Numbered from the stretch's first letter, positions 1 through 8,207 are shown. The stretch: 64,000 bases of DNA from Erythrobacter sp. (GCF_024305245.1 NZ_JAMWYX010000004.1:256616-320615), one strand, 5' to 3'. Translations and numbers: made by a program. Notes: a model not told the origin generated them from the letters alone.

Positions 1-1069
1 CAATGATCTGTCGCGCGTGGCCGAGGCAGGCAGCGTGCGCGTGGATGCGCCCTTCGCGGTCGAAACCTATCCGACGGTGCACCAGATGGTGTCGACCGTG
101 CGCGCGCGCCTCGAACCCGGCAAGGGCGCGATGGATCTGGTGCGGGCGCTGTTTCCATGCGGATCGATCACCGGCGCGCCCAAGATCCGGGCGATGGAGT
201 TGCTGGCCGATATCGAGCGTGATGCGCGCGGGCCTTATTGCGGGGCAATCGGGCGGATCGACGGTGATGGCAACGCTGCGTTCAACGTGGCGATCCGCAC
301 GCTGCGCCTCACGCCGGTCGAGAACGGGCAGGGCAACGCGGTGCTCGGCATCGGTTCGGCGATTGTGGCCGATAGCGATGCACTGTCCGAACGCCGCGAA
401 TGCGAGGTCAAGGCGGGTTTCCTGCGCCGCGCCGCGCCCGGGCTGGCCGCGCCGCTGTGCGACCTGATCGAGACGATGCGGTTCGATCCCGAAAGCGGGA
501 TACCCCTGCTCGAACTGCACCTCGCGCGGATGAAGCGCAGCGGCGCGGAGCTGGGCTTTGCGCTGGACCGCCATGCCTTGCGCAACCAGATTCAGGCGCT
601 GTGTTTCGAACTCGATGCGCCTGCGAAGGTGCGCCTGCTGGCGGCGCGCAGCGGCGCGAGCGCGCTCGAAACCGGGCCGCTGCCTGACGCCATGGCAGAG
701 CCGGTGAAGGTGATCGCATTGCCCAATCCGCTCGATCCGTCCGACTGGCGGCTGGCGCACAAGACCTCCGACCGCGGCTTTTACGATGATGCGCTCGCCG
801 CCGCGCGGGCGATGGGCGCGGACGAAGCGGTGCTGGTGCGGGCAGATGGGCTGGTGACAGAGGGCAGCTATACCAATATCTTTGCCGACGGGCCGGACGG
901 CACGCTGCTGACTCCGCCCGCGGCCGTTGGCCTGTTGCCCGGAATCCTGCGCGAACATCTGATTGCAACGGGCAAGGCACGCGAAGCGGAATTGACGCTT
1001 GATGATCTCAACCAAGGCTTCTGGCTCGGCAATGCCCTGCGCGGGCTGATACGGGCAGAACTGATATGA
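1..1069 (+). CDS. pabB: Aminodeoxychorismate synthase component I / aminodeoxychorismate lyase fusion, 3' part
   Basis: The frame is already open at the first base (reading N-D-L-S-R-V-A-E-A-G), so the gene starts upstream of the window. The first ~140 residues are the C-terminal part of a chorismate-binding (PabB/TrpE) domain, with GSITGAPKIRAMELL and RGPYCGAIGRI. From about residue 150 a PabC-like PLP lyase follows: DLIETMRFD, the probable PLP lysine in LAHKTSDRGFYDDAL, and VTEGSYTNIF. The fused protein would convert chorismate to 4-aminobenzoate for folate synthesis in the cytoplasm. PabB-PabC fusions are known in proteobacteria. The stop overlaps the next start (ATGA), which suggests translational coupling. 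Confidence 0.92.
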   Translation, partial: NDLSRVAEAGSVRVDAPFAVETYPTVHQMVSTVRARLEPGKGAMDLVRALFPCGSITGAPKIRAMELLADIERDARGPYCGAIGRIDGDGNAAFNVAIRTLRLTPVENGQGNAVLGIGSAIVADSDALSERRECEVKAGFLRRAAPGLAAPLCDLIETMRFDPESGIPLLELHLARMKRSGAELGFALDRHALRNQIQALCFELDAPAKVRLLAARSGASALETGPLPDAMAEPVKVIALPNPLDPSDWRLAHKTSDRGFYDDALAAARAMGADEAVLVRADGLVTEGSYTNIFADGPDGTLLTPPAAVGLLPGILREHLIATGKAREAELTLDDLNQGFWLGNALRGLIRAELI

Positions 1070-1725
1070 CACTCCCCATTCTCTATGAAGACGGCGAAGC
1101 ACTGGTGATCGACAAGCCTGCGGGCCTGCCGGTCGATCGTCCGCGCAAGGGCGGAATGTGCCTCGACGACCATCTTGACGCGCTGAAGCTGGGCTTTCTG
1201 CGGCGGCCGGTGGCGGTGCACCGGCTCGATACCGATACGTCGGGCTGCCTGTTGCTGGCGCGCAATCCCAAGGCGCTGGCACGGTTCAACAAGTCGTTCG
1301 AGGAGCGGTTGGTGGGCAAAACCTATCTCGCCATCCTCGCAGGCCGCCCGCCGGGAACGCAGGGCACGATCGAACTGGCGCTGTCCAAGATCAGCTCGGA
1401 GGAGAAGGGCTGGCGGATGATCCCGGCCAAGAAGGGCAAGCCGGCCGTCTCGCATTGGGAGATGGTGGGCGAACTCGGCCCCCACAGCCTGATCCGCTTC
1501 CGCCCCGAAACGGGCCGCACCCACCAGCTGCGCGTGCATGCGCTGAGCGGCCTTGGCGCAGCCCTGCTGGGCGATCCGGTCTATGGCGCGGGCAATGCTC
1601 CGGGGGCGAAGCGGACGATGCTCCATGCCGAAAGCCTCACCGTCACCCGCCCCGGCAAAACCCCGATCGAAGCCCGCGCCGCCCTGCCGGCCGATTTCCG
1701 CGCGCTGGGGGCGCATGATGGATGA
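1066..1725 (+). CDS. RluA-family RNA pseudouridine synthase
   Basis: The 219-residue protein carries the RluA catalytic signature HRLDTDTSGCLLLA (Asp in RLD) at about residues 50-63, the early VIDKPAGLPV motif, and RPETGRTHQLRVH near residue 145. It should isomerise uridines in rRNA or tRNA. It is short and has no N-terminal S4 domain, like the RluA/RluE-sized members, so the exact target base cannot be read from the sequence. It is coupled upstream to pabBC by ATGA and overlaps the next gene by 11 bases. Confidence 0.9.
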   Translation: MTLPILYEDGEALVIDKPAGLPVDRPRKGGMCLDDHLDALKLGFLRRPVAVHRLDTDTSGCLLLARNPKALARFNKSFEERLVGKTYLAILAGRPPGTQGTIELALSKISSEEKGWRMIPAKKGKPAVSHWEMVGELGPHSLIRFRPETGRTHQLRVHALSGLGAALLGDPVYGAGNAPGAKRTMLHAESLTVTRPGKTPIEARAALPADFRALGAHDG

Positions 1726-2158
1726 CGGCGGTGATCAGAGCGCGCCGGAACCGCTGAGCGCCCGCGCCATCCGGCTGGCGCAGGAAAGCTTCCTCGCCGG
1801 ATCGGGGCCGGGCGGGCAGAACGCCAACAAGGTCGCGACCGAAGTCGAACTGCGCGTCAATATCTACGCGCTGCGCCTGCCGCCGCCGGTGTTCACCCGG
1901 TTGCGCGCGCTGGCGGGATCGAAGCTGGCGGGCAATGGCGATCTGATCGTCACGTCCAAGGCCCACCGCACGCAGGAGGCCAACCGGCAGGACGCCCGTA
2001 CCAAGCTCGCCGCATTGCTGGAGGACGCGCAGACCGAACCCAAGCGCCGCGCAAAGACCCGGCTCAACCGGGTGGGCAAGACCGCGCGGCTCAAGACCAA
2101 GAAAACGCGCGGGACGATCAAGGCCAATCGCGGCAAGCCGCGCGCGTCGGACTGGTAG
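1715..2158 (+). CDS. arfB: Alternative ribosome-rescue factor ArfB (peptidyl-tRNA hydrolase, YaeJ/ICT1 family)
   Basis: A 147-residue basic protein with the class-I release-factor motif SGPGGQNANKV at about residues 29-39, followed by the typical VATEVELRVN segment and a lysine/arginine-rich tail (RAKTRLNRVGKTARLKTKKT). ArfB/YaeJ hydrolyses peptidyl-tRNA on stalled ribosomes, and the basic tail enters the empty mRNA channel. The length fits the family (about 140 residues). Two ATG codons lie at 1715 and 1718; either overlaps the end of the pseudouridine synthase gene, consistent with an operon. The frame is open further upstream, but that part is out-of-frame sequence of the preceding gene. 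Confidence 0.9.
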   Translation: MMDDGGDQSAPEPLSARAIRLAQESFLAGSGPGGQNANKVATEVELRVNIYALRLPPPVFTRLRALAGSKLAGNGDLIVTSKAHRTQEANRQDARTKLAALLEDAQTEPKRRAKTRLNRVGKTARLKTKKTRGTIKANRGKPRASDW

Positions 2159-2310
2159 CGCCTGCTTACGGCGCACCTTGACTTTTTCCCGCGATTCGGC
2201 GAATGGCGCCAGCGTGAGCGGTGTGCCGGGCCTTCCGGGCGCGCCGCATTTGCTTTTTTGACGCCCGCGTTCGGCAATGCGTGGGCCAATCGATTTGACA
2301 GGAAACCGCC

Positions 2311-2478
2311 ATGGCGAAGCCCACCACCGTGAAGATCCGCCTCGTCTCGAGCGAAGGCACCGGCTTCTTCTACGTGACCAAGAAGAACCCGCGCAACATC
2401 ACCGAGAAGATGAGCTTCCGCAAGTACGATCCCGTCGCGCGCAAGCATGTCGAATTCAAGGAAGCCAAGATCAAGTAA
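2311..2478 (+). CDS. rpmG: 50S ribosomal protein L33
   Basis: A 55-residue reading frame encodes a clear bL33: [20 protein letters not shown] at the start, then [23 protein letters not shown] and a lysine-rich end. It is a structural component of the large ribosomal subunit. It has no cysteines, so it is the zinc-free (C-minus) type. The ATG is preceded by CAGGAAA about 7 bases upstream. The 150-base gap upstream of it holds two TTGAC hexamers (2180 and 2258) that could be -35 elements, but neither has a convincing -10 box. Confidence 0.95.
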   Translation: MAKPTTVKIRLVSSEGTGFFYVTKKNPRNITEKMSFRKYDPVARKHVEFKEAKIK

Positions 2479-2561
2479 GGCTTCTTTCGCGCCTGCCCCT
2501 CTATTGTGGCGGGCGCGTTAATTCATCGACAGTTCAAGCCAGCAGCCTTAGGCGCGTCGGC

Positions 2562-3233
2562 ATGGAACAAATCAAAACCACTGCTCGTACCCTGCTGCTT
2601 GGCCTTGGAGCCGGGGCGATGGCGTTGGGCCTTGCCCCCCCGTTGCCCGCTGGACTCGCCCCGGCGCCGCTTGCTGCGCAATCGTCCAGCCAGATCGACG
2701 CGGCGGTAAACGCCCTGCGCGCGATCAGTACGATGCGCGCCGATTTCACCCAGACCGACCGGCAGGGCAACGTCATGTCCGGGGTGATGACGCTGAAGCG
2801 TCCGGGCAAGATCCGTTTCGATTACGGCAAGAATTCCGATTTCCTTGTCATCTCCAACGGCAAATCGCTCTACGTGGTCGATTACGAGGTTTCCCAGGTC
2901 GAGCGCTGGCCGATCAAGAATTCGCCGCTGGGCGCGCTGTTCGATCCCGAGCGTGACGTGAAGCGTTACGGCAAGCTGATCCCGACCGGCAATCCGGACG
3001 TCATCAGTGTCGAGGTGCGCGATCCCAAGAAGCCCGAGTTCGGAATGATCAATTTGATCTTCGTGCGCAACGCGTCCGCGCCGGGCGGTTGGCAGCTGAC
3101 CCACTGGGTCGCGCTCGATGCGCAGAATCACCGCACCCGGGTGCAGTTGACGAATCAGCGCTATGGTCTGTCGGTGGCTGACAATACTTTCACCTTCCGC
3201 GATCCGCGCCGTTCATCTCGTCGCCCCGGCTGA
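2562..3233 (+). CDS. lolA: Outer-membrane lipoprotein carrier protein LolA
   Basis: The 223-residue protein begins with a basic N-terminus (MEQIKTTAR), a hydrophobic stretch and an ALAAQ-like cleavage region at about residue 40, so it is exported to the periplasm. The mature part has the LolA pattern MRADFTQTDRQGNVMSGVMTLKRPGKIRFDY followed by SLYVVDYEVSQV and a beta-rich C-terminus (VQLTNQRYGLSV). LolA carries lipoproteins from LolCDE to the outer-membrane receptor. The ATG at 2562 puts the signal peptide at the start; the longer open frame upstream crosses rpmG and is not credible. Confidence 0.88.
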   Translation: MEQIKTTARTLLLGLGAGAMALGLAPPLPAGLAPAPLAAQSSSQIDAAVNALRAISTMRADFTQTDRQGNVMSGVMTLKRPGKIRFDYGKNSDFLVISNGKSLYVVDYEVSQVERWPIKNSPLGALFDPERDVKRYGKLIPTGNPDVISVEVRDPKKPEFGMINLIFVRNASAPGGWQLTHWVALDAQNHRTRVQLTNQRYGLSVADNTFTFRDPRRSSRRPG

Positions 3234-3288
3234 ACGGCTGGGCCGCAACCGGTTGTAAGAAAGCGACAGAATCCCGCAATCGTTCATC

Positions 3289-3317
3289 TTGCTGAAAGGC
3301 TGGAACGGCTAATTATT
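3289..3317 (+). promoter_or_regulatory. Candidate sigma70-type promoter for the small RNA
   Basis: TTGCTG (3289-3294) and ATTATT (3312-3317) are separated by exactly 17 bases. A start 5-8 bases after the -10 box would fall at about 3322-3325, where the first long RNA stem begins. The AT-rich -10 stands out in otherwise GC-rich sequence. Confidence 0.4.
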
Positions 3318-3321
3318 CTCA

Positions 3322-3451
3322 ACAAGGCGGGCCGAAGGGCGGTTTCCCCCCTGTTGCCCACCCTTCCAAAGGGCCTGTCTTGTACAAGCGTGACGAACGC
3401 TAAAACGGAACCCTCGACCCATCGCCCCCGGGTCGGGGGTTTTGTTTTTTT
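3322..3451 (+). ncRNA. Candidate structured small RNA (about 130 nt), family unknown
   Basis: No protein is encoded here, but three consecutive hairpins are visible. Stem 1 pairs 3322-3333 (ACAAGGCGGGCC) with 3372-3383 (GGCCTGTCTTGT): 12 continuous base pairs including two G-U pairs. Inside it 3334-3339 (GAAGGG) pairs with 3361-3366 (CCCTTC), leaving an asymmetric CAAAG bulge. Stem 2 is AGCGT/ACGCT (3387-3391 with 3397-3401). Stem 3 is a rho-independent terminator at 3409-3451. A promoter-like pair sits just upstream, so this looks like an independent transcript rather than the tail of lolA. It matches no RNA I recognise (not 4.5S, tmRNA or RNase P). Confidence 0.55.
3409..3451 (+). terminator. 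Rho-independent terminator
   Basis: AACCCTCGACCC (3409-3420) pairs with GGGTCGGGGGTT (3430-3441), 12 pairs with one G-U, followed by a T tract to 3451 broken by a single G. It ends the candidate small RNA and would also stop read-through from lolA. Confidence 0.8.
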
Positions 3452-3662
3452 AGGGGTTGGCGTTCTTGTCCCTTCGGCGGTTCAGCTTCGCTTCCGCTGC
3501 GGGCGGCCGGTTGGCCTTGCGGTCGCTGTGCGCGACCGATCCAGCGCACAGTCGCGACAACGGCGGCGCAGCGGCCGCAAGCGCGAACGCGCGCCCGAGC
3601 TTATGCGAGGAAAGCCAAGTGGGCCGGATGGCCCGCGCCCGGCGCCTGAGGGCGAAACAAAA
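3452..3662. other. Non-coding gap between terminator and alkaline phosphatase gene
   Basis: Together with the small RNA this forms the 429-base gene-free interval after lolA. It contains a short repeat copy at 3461-3490 and GC-rich sequence with the partly self-complementary run GGCCTTGCGGTCGC around 3513. I see no ribosome-site-supported reading frame on either strand. Confidence 0.5.
3461..3490 (+). repeat. Short repeat, copy A (flanks the alkaline phosphatase gene)
   Basis: CGTTCTTGTCCCTTCGGCGG followed by TTCAGCTTCG resembles the copy at 5119, which reads CGTTCTTGCCGTCCTATCGG followed by TTCAGCCTCCGG. The copies lie on either side of the phosphatase gene. Confidence 0.4.
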
Positions 3663-5045
3663 TCAATCCCAGCCCAGTGCCTTGCGGATGATCGAGTAGA
3701 TAACGTTCTGTTCGATCACGCCGCGCGCACGGTCTGCACCTGGCCCGGTCGCGAACAGCGCAACATCCTCGCCCGCATGGGTTTCGCCCCCGGTGGGCAC
3801 GGTTGCCTGTTGCCGTGCGGCGATGCCGGTTTCCGGCACGGTTCGTTCCCCGCGCAGCGCGCCGGGGCCATTGGCATAGCCGAGCGTCGTGTAAGGCTTG
3901 CCGTCCGCCGCCAGCACCGGCGTTTGGCCGTCCCCGCCATCCTCACCGCGCCCGGCGGGCGGCACCACCAGTCCGAGGATGTCGTTCCCGCGCTGCGGAT
4001 ATCCGGCGATGGTGAACACGTGGCTGTGATCGGCGGTGACGAGGATCAGCGTCTCTTCCGGATCGGTGTGATCGACCGCCCATTGCACCGCGCGCGCGAA
4101 TTCGACCGCTTCCTCCAGCGCATAGCCTGCCTGCCCGCCGTGATGCGCGTGATCGATGCGCCCGCCTTCGACCATCAGGTAGAAGCCATCGGGATCGGCC
4201 TGCAACCGCGCGATCGCCTGCGCGGTCATGTCGGTCAGCGTGGGCTCGGGCGAATCGGGTGTGCGATCAGCCATGTAGGTCATGTGGCTGGGCGAAAAGA
4301 TGCCGAGCACCGGTGTGTTCATCGGTGCGGCGCGCAGACTGGCGGTGTCTTTCACCACCACGCCGCCGCTGCGTGCAGCCCATGCGCCCGGCAGGTCGGC
4401 CGATGCGTCACTGCGTTGCCCGTCCATTTCCTTGCCGTAGAATACCGCCGTGCCGCCGCCCAGCGCCACGTCGAAATCGGCTTCGGCCAGTTGCAGCGCG
4501 ATGTCCTTGCAGCCCTGCCCTTGCTGGTCTGCGGGGATCGCGGCGTCGGCTTCCCAGTCGCGGTCGGCGCTACGGGTGACGACGCTCGCCGGAGTGGCGT
4601 GGGTGAGCCGGGTGGTGGTGACGATCCCCAATGCCAGTCCGCGCTGTTTCACTTCCTCGCCGAGCAACGGCAGCGGGTGCGCCAGCGCATCGGCGCACAC
4701 GCCCTTTTCCGCCTCCGGACCGATGCCCAGCACGCCGATGCGGGTCTTCACGCCGGAATGCATCGCGGTCGCCGTGCCCGCGCTGTCGGGCACCTGCGCA
4801 TTGGTGTTGTAGGTCTTGACCAGCGCGACATTGTCGAACTTTTCGAAGCTGAGGCTGTTTTCCTCACCCGTCTCCCCGCGCTTTTGCGCTTCGTAGATGC
4901 GCGCGGCGGTGATGGTGGAAATGCCCATGCCATCGCCGATGAACAGGATCACGTTCTTGGCCTTCGGCTCTGCGGGAGCATCCTCGGCATGGGCCGGGAA
5001 AGCGGCACCGGACAGCAGCAGGGCGGCAAGGAAGGTGCGGGTCAT
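3663..5045 (-). CDS. Exported alkaline phosphatase (PhoA superfamily, PF00245 type)
   Basis: The 460-residue protein starts MTRTFLAALLLSGAAFPAHA, a typical Sec signal peptide ending in AHA. Metal-site and catalytic motifs are present: NVILFIGDGMG near the N-terminus, the phosphorylated serine in VPDSAGTATAMHSG, IDHAHHGGQAGYALEEAVEF, and TADHSHV near the C-terminus. It should hydrolyse phosphomonoesters in the periplasm for phosphate supply. The ATG at 5045 puts the signal peptide at the start; the longer frame from 5087 adds a basic out-of-place leader. It is transcribed against its neighbours lolA and xth, and short repeats lie on both sides, so it may be an insertion into an older lolA-xth arrangement. 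Confidence 0.9.
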   Translation of the reverse strand: MTRTFLAALLLSGAAFPAHAEDAPAEPKAKNVILFIGDGMGISTITAARIYEAQKRGETGEENSLSFEKFDNVALVKTYNTNAQVPDSAGTATAMHSGVKTRIGVLGIGPEAEKGVCADALAHPLPLLGEEVKQRGLALGIVTTTRLTHATPASVVTRSADRDWEADAAIPADQQGQGCKDIALQLAEADFDVALGGGTAVFYGKEMDGQRSDASADLPGAWAARSGGVVVKDTASLRAAPMNTPVLGIFSPSHMTYMADRTPDSPEPTLTDMTAQAIARLQADPDGFYLMVEGGRIDHAHHGGQAGYALEEAVEFARAVQWAVDHTDPEETLILVTADHSHVFTIAGYPQRGNDILGLVVPPAGRGEDGGDGQTPVLAADGKPYTTLGYANGPGALRGERTVPETGIAARQQATVPTGGETHAGEDVALFATGPGADRARGVIEQNVIYSIIRKALGWD

Positions 5046-5118
5046 GGGGCGTCTCCGAAAGTGATGCCTCGCCCTATCGCGCCCCAATGCGTCGATAAAG
5101 TGAAAGCTGGAAAGACAG

Positions 5119-5213
5119 CGTTCTTGCCGTCCTATCGGTTCAGCCTCCGGCTGTGCTTCGCAACCGCTACTTGAGGACGTTCTTGTCGTCCTAACGCTTC
5201 GCTACTTGAGGAC
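5119..5213 (+). repeat. Direct repeat, copies B and C
   Basis: Copy B (5119-5178) starts CGTTCTTGCCGTCCTA and ends CGCTACTTGAGGAC. Copy C (5178-5213) starts CGTTCTTGTCGTCCTA and ends with the same CGCTACTTGAGGAC at 5200-5213. The two units abut; C is a shortened version of B. The function is unknown. Confidence 0.6.
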
Positions 5214-5241
5214 TGGCTCACACCCCCCTAAGCCCGCGCGC

Positions 5242-6030
5242 ATGATCTCTGTTGCCACCTGGAACATCAATTCGGCCCGCCTGCGCGTAGGGCTGATCGA
5301 AAAACTGCTCACCGAGGCAGCGCCCGACATCCTTTGCCTGCAGGAGATCAAGTGCGAGAGCCACCTGTTCCCGGCGGAGGCGCTGGCGGCGCTCGGCTAT
5401 ACGCATCAGGCGGTGAGCGGGCAAAAGGGCTATCACGGCGTCGCCACGGTCAGCCGTGTGCCGATCCGCGAAGTCACCCGCCACGATTGGCAGGACAACG
5501 GCGAGGCGCGGCACATCGGCGTGGAAGTGCTGGGCAAGGATTTGGCTGTAGAGAACGTCTATGTTCCCGCAGGCGGCGACGTTCCCGATCGCGAGGTGAA
5601 CAAAAAGTTCGGCCAGAAGCTCGATTTCCTCGGGCGGATGACACGCTGGGCGGACACGCTGGATCGCCCCACGCTGATCGTCGGCGATTTCAACATCGCG
5701 CCGCTGGAAAGCGACGTGTGGAGCCACAAGCAGCTGCTCAAGGTCGTCAGCCATACACCGGTGGAAGTCGAGACCTTGGGCAAGTTCCAGTCCGCGCACG
5801 GATGGGTCGATATCGGGCGCGAGCATGTGCCGCATCCGGAGCGGTATTACAGCTGGTGGAGCTATCGCAACCCGAACTGGCAGACCAACGACAAGGGGCG
5901 GCGGCTCGATCACATGTGGGCTTCCCCGAGCCTCGCCAAGCAAGCGACTGCGCACCGCGTTCTGGAGGATGTGCGCGGGTGGACGCAGCCGTCCGATCAC
6001 GTGCCGCTGATCACGGAGTTCGACCTCTGA
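5242..6030 (+). CDS. xth: Exodeoxyribonuclease III (AP endonuclease family)
   Basis: The 262-residue protein has the exonuclease III / endonuclease-exonuclease-phosphatase motif order: VATWNINSARLR at the N-terminus, LCLQEIKCE (metal-binding Glu), GDFNIAPLESDVW in the middle and the DHVPLITEF histidine motif at the C-terminus. It would cleave at abasic sites and trim DNA 3' ends during base-excision repair. Length fits the family (about 260). The ATG at 5242 starts directly at the conserved MISVATWN; the frame extends upstream from a TTG inside the repeat, which is less likely. The ribA frame begins inside its 3' end. Confidence 0.93.
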   Translation: MISVATWNINSARLRVGLIEKLLTEAAPDILCLQEIKCESHLFPAEALAALGYTHQAVSGQKGYHGVATVSRVPIREVTRHDWQDNGEARHIGVEVLGKDLAVENVYVPAGGDVPDREVNKKFGQKLDFLGRMTRWADTLDRPTLIVGDFNIAPLESDVWSHKQLLKVVSHTPVEVETLGKFQSAHGWVDIGREHVPHPERYYSWWSYRNPNWQTNDKGRRLDHMWASPSLAKQATAHRVLEDVRGWTQPSDHVPLITEFDL

Positions 6031-7097
6031 GTGAGGCTCCATCCCCTGAACGCCGCGCGGCGCAGGCGGTCGACGCGCTGCGCCACGGCTGGCCGCTGGC
6101 GTTCGATGGCGGGCCGGTGCTGCTGCCGGTCGAAACCGCCATTGCGTCGGGCGCTAGCGCCGCCCGGATGCTGATTTCCGCCGCGCGCGCGACGACGCTG
6201 AAACTCGCCAACCAGCGCGATGCCGCCGTTCCGCACGCGCCGGTGCTGATTACCGGCGGAGAGCCGTTCACCTTGCGCGATGCGCTGCCGATTGCCGATC
6301 CTGCGCTCGATCTCGGCAATCCGCTGAAAGGCCCGTTCAAGGCGCTGACGCTCGAGTGGGAGGATACTGCTGCTGCCGCGCTGGAACTGGCACGGATTGC
6401 CGGGATCCTGCCCGCGTTTCTGGTCGATCCGGTGGACGCGGGCGAGGCAGCGCCGGTCGCCGCGAGTGATCTGGCCGCCTATTCCGCCGCCGGGGCGCTC
6501 CGGATCGTCACCCGCGCGCGGCTGCCCGTTTCGGCCAGCGAAGACGCAGAGATCGTCGCCTTCCGCTCCGCTGCCGACCTGCGCGAGCACGTGGCGCTGA
6601 TCATCGGCAAGCAGTCCGGCGACCGCCAGCCACTGGTGCGGCTCCATTCCGAATGCCTTACGGGCGACATCCTCGGCAGCCTCAAATGCGATTGCGGCCC
6701 GCAGCTGGACGGCGCGCTGCACGCGATGGCGCATGAGGCGAAGAATAGCGGCGGCTGGGGCGTGCTGCTGTATATGCGGCAGGAAGGGCGCGGAATCGGA
6801 CTGGTCAACAAGCTGCGCGCCTATCGCTTGCAGGATCAGGGCTTCGATACGGTCGAGGCGAACCAGCGGCTCGGCCTGCCTGACGAAGCGCGTGATTTCC
6901 CGGTGGCGGCGCGGATGCTGGAACTGCTGGGGGCGGGCCAAATTCGGCTGCTGACCAATAACCCGGCCAAGGTGTCGGCGCTGGAAGCTGCAGGAATCAC
7001 CGTCAGCGAACGGGTGGCGCACCAGCTCCCCGAAAATCCGCACAATGCCCGCTATCTGGCGACCAAGCGGGATCGTTCGGGGCATTTGCTGATTTAA
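5979..7097 (+). CDS. ribA: GTP cyclohydrolase II with N-terminal extension
   Basis: The C-terminal ~200 residues are GTP cyclohydrolase II: zinc cysteines in HSECLTGDILGSLKCDCGPQ, the RQEGRGIGLVNKLRAY motif and LLTNNPAKVSALEAAGI near the end. The enzyme opens GTP to start riboflavin synthesis. About 150 residues precede this domain, as in other sphingomonad proteins I recall; no DHBP synthase active site is visible there. No ATG is near the obvious protein start. I chose GTG 5979 because GGAGG lies 10 bases upstream; it overlaps xth by 52 bases. A CTG at 6027 overlapping the xth stop as CTGA is the alternative. The stop shares bases with the convergent beta-helix gene. Confidence 0.88.
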   Translation: MDAAVRSRAADHGVRPLSEAPSPERRAAQAVDALRHGWPLAFDGGPVLLPVETAIASGASAARMLISAARATTLKLANQRDAAVPHAPVLITGGEPFTLRDALPIADPALDLGNPLKGPFKALTLEWEDTAAAALELARIAGILPAFLVDPVDAGEAAPVAASDLAAYSAAGALRIVTRARLPVSASEDAEIVAFRSAADLREHVALIIGKQSGDRQPLVRLHSECLTGDILGSLKCDCGPQLDGALHAMAHEAKNSGGWGVLLYMRQEGRGIGLVNKLRAYRLQDQGFDTVEANQRLGLPDEARDFPVAARMLELLGAGQIRLLTNNPAKVSALEAAGITVSERVAHQLPENPHNARYLATKRDRSGHLLI

Positions 7098-8044
7098 CGC
7101 GCCTCGTACTGCTTCAGCCCCGCCGCCAACCGGTTGCCCTGCATCACCACGCGCTCGCCGGTCCAGTCGGCCAGGAACACGCTGTTGCGCTTCAGGCCCG
7201 GGACGAAGCGCGCTTCGTTGTTCACCACCTGCAAACCGTCCGACGGGTGGAGGATATCCTCCGCCCCCAGCGCGATGAAGGCCGAGTAGTTTTCCTTGTC
7301 ACGCCCCTGCACGAACCAATTGTCGGCGATCCGTCCGCGGCTGCCCGCCGGCAGGTCGATCATATAATTGGTGGTGCGCCCGTTCGCATCGTCGAAGCTG
7401 TTGCCTTCGATCGTCACTTCGGTTGCGCGCGCTTTCAGGTAGTGTCCTCCGGTGCCGCGTTCGAACCGGCTTTCGCGCACGGTCAGCGCGCCGATATCGC
7501 CGATATAGAGCGAGTGCGCGCAGCCCGCGCTGTTCTCGCAGGTGCCCAGTCCGCTGAAGGTCGAACGGGTGATATAGACGCGCATCGCCGGATCGGCCGC
7601 GCTGAGGATGCCCTGCTCGCTGTTTTCGAACCGGGCATAGGCGACATTGAGGCTGCCTGCCTCCAGCCGGATGCCCGCGCCGTTGCCATCGGGGACACTG
7701 ATGCCGGTGAAGGTGAGGCCGCGAATTTCGGCTCCGGTGCCGCGCAGCACCAGCGCCGCCTTGCCCTCGCAGGCTCTCCCGGCGAGCGTGACGGTGCCGG
7801 GCTCGGCGGCTTCGTAGACGATGACGCCTGCTTCCTGCACCGCGCATTGGCGGTAGTTGCCGGGAGCGATCCGGATCGTCGCGCGGGTGTTGCCCACCGC
7901 ATCCACGGCTGCTTGCAGGCTGGCATAGCTGCGCCCGGTCTCGGCCACGGTAAAGCCGCCGTCGCCGCTCTGGGCGAACGCGGCGGCAAGTGGCAGGGCA
8001 AGGGCAGTGATCGCGATTGCGGCGCGGGTGTGATAGGCTTTCAT
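7094..8044 (-). CDS. Exported right-handed beta-helix repeat protein
   Basis: A 316-residue protein with a clear signal peptide (MKAYHTRAAIAITALALPLA, cleavage near AFAQS). The mature part shows pectate-lyase-type beta-helix rungs: regular short strands ending in Asn/Gly turns such as AEIRGLTFTGI, LNVAYARFENSEQGI, MRVYITRSTFSGL, LTVRESRFERG, VTIEGNSFDD and GRIADNWFVQG. It starts with an SYASLQAAVDAV segment typical of the cap of such helices. Beta-helix proteins often bind or cleave polysaccharides, but no catalytic pattern is evident, so no substrate is proposed. ATG 8044 is preferred over a TTG at 8065. The stop shares TTAA with ribA. Confidence 0.7.
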   Translation of the reverse strand: MKAYHTRAAIAITALALPLAAAFAQSGDGGFTVAETGRSYASLQAAVDAVGNTRATIRIAPGNYRQCAVQEAGVIVYEAAEPGTVTLAGRACEGKAALVLRGTGAEIRGLTFTGISVPDGNGAGIRLEAGSLNVAYARFENSEQGILSAADPAMRVYITRSTFSGLGTCENSAGCAHSLYIGDIGALTVRESRFERGTGGHYLKARATEVTIEGNSFDDANGRTTNYMIDLPAGSRGRIADNWFVQGRDKENYSAFIALGAEDILHPSDGLQVVNNEARFVPGLKRNSVFLADWTGERVVMQGNRLAAGLKQYEAR

Positions 8045-8207
8045 GTGCCCCGCGTTACCAATCAATGGTTAAGGCACCGCTTAAGCCATGATTTGGCGCT
8101 TGGCCCAATTGCCGCTTGGCGTATCCCCCAAGGCTTGGCTAAACCCCCACGTGCAAGACGGCCGGGCTCAAGCGCGGCAATTCAGCGATACCTTAGGAGA
8201 GAGAGTG

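Noticed and set aside
3354..5174. Long open frame on the plus strand through the alkaline phosphatase gene
   Set aside because: It is the antisense of a gene with signal peptide and catalytic motifs, and translates to low-complexity Arg/His/Gly-rich sequence typical of GC-rich shadow frames.
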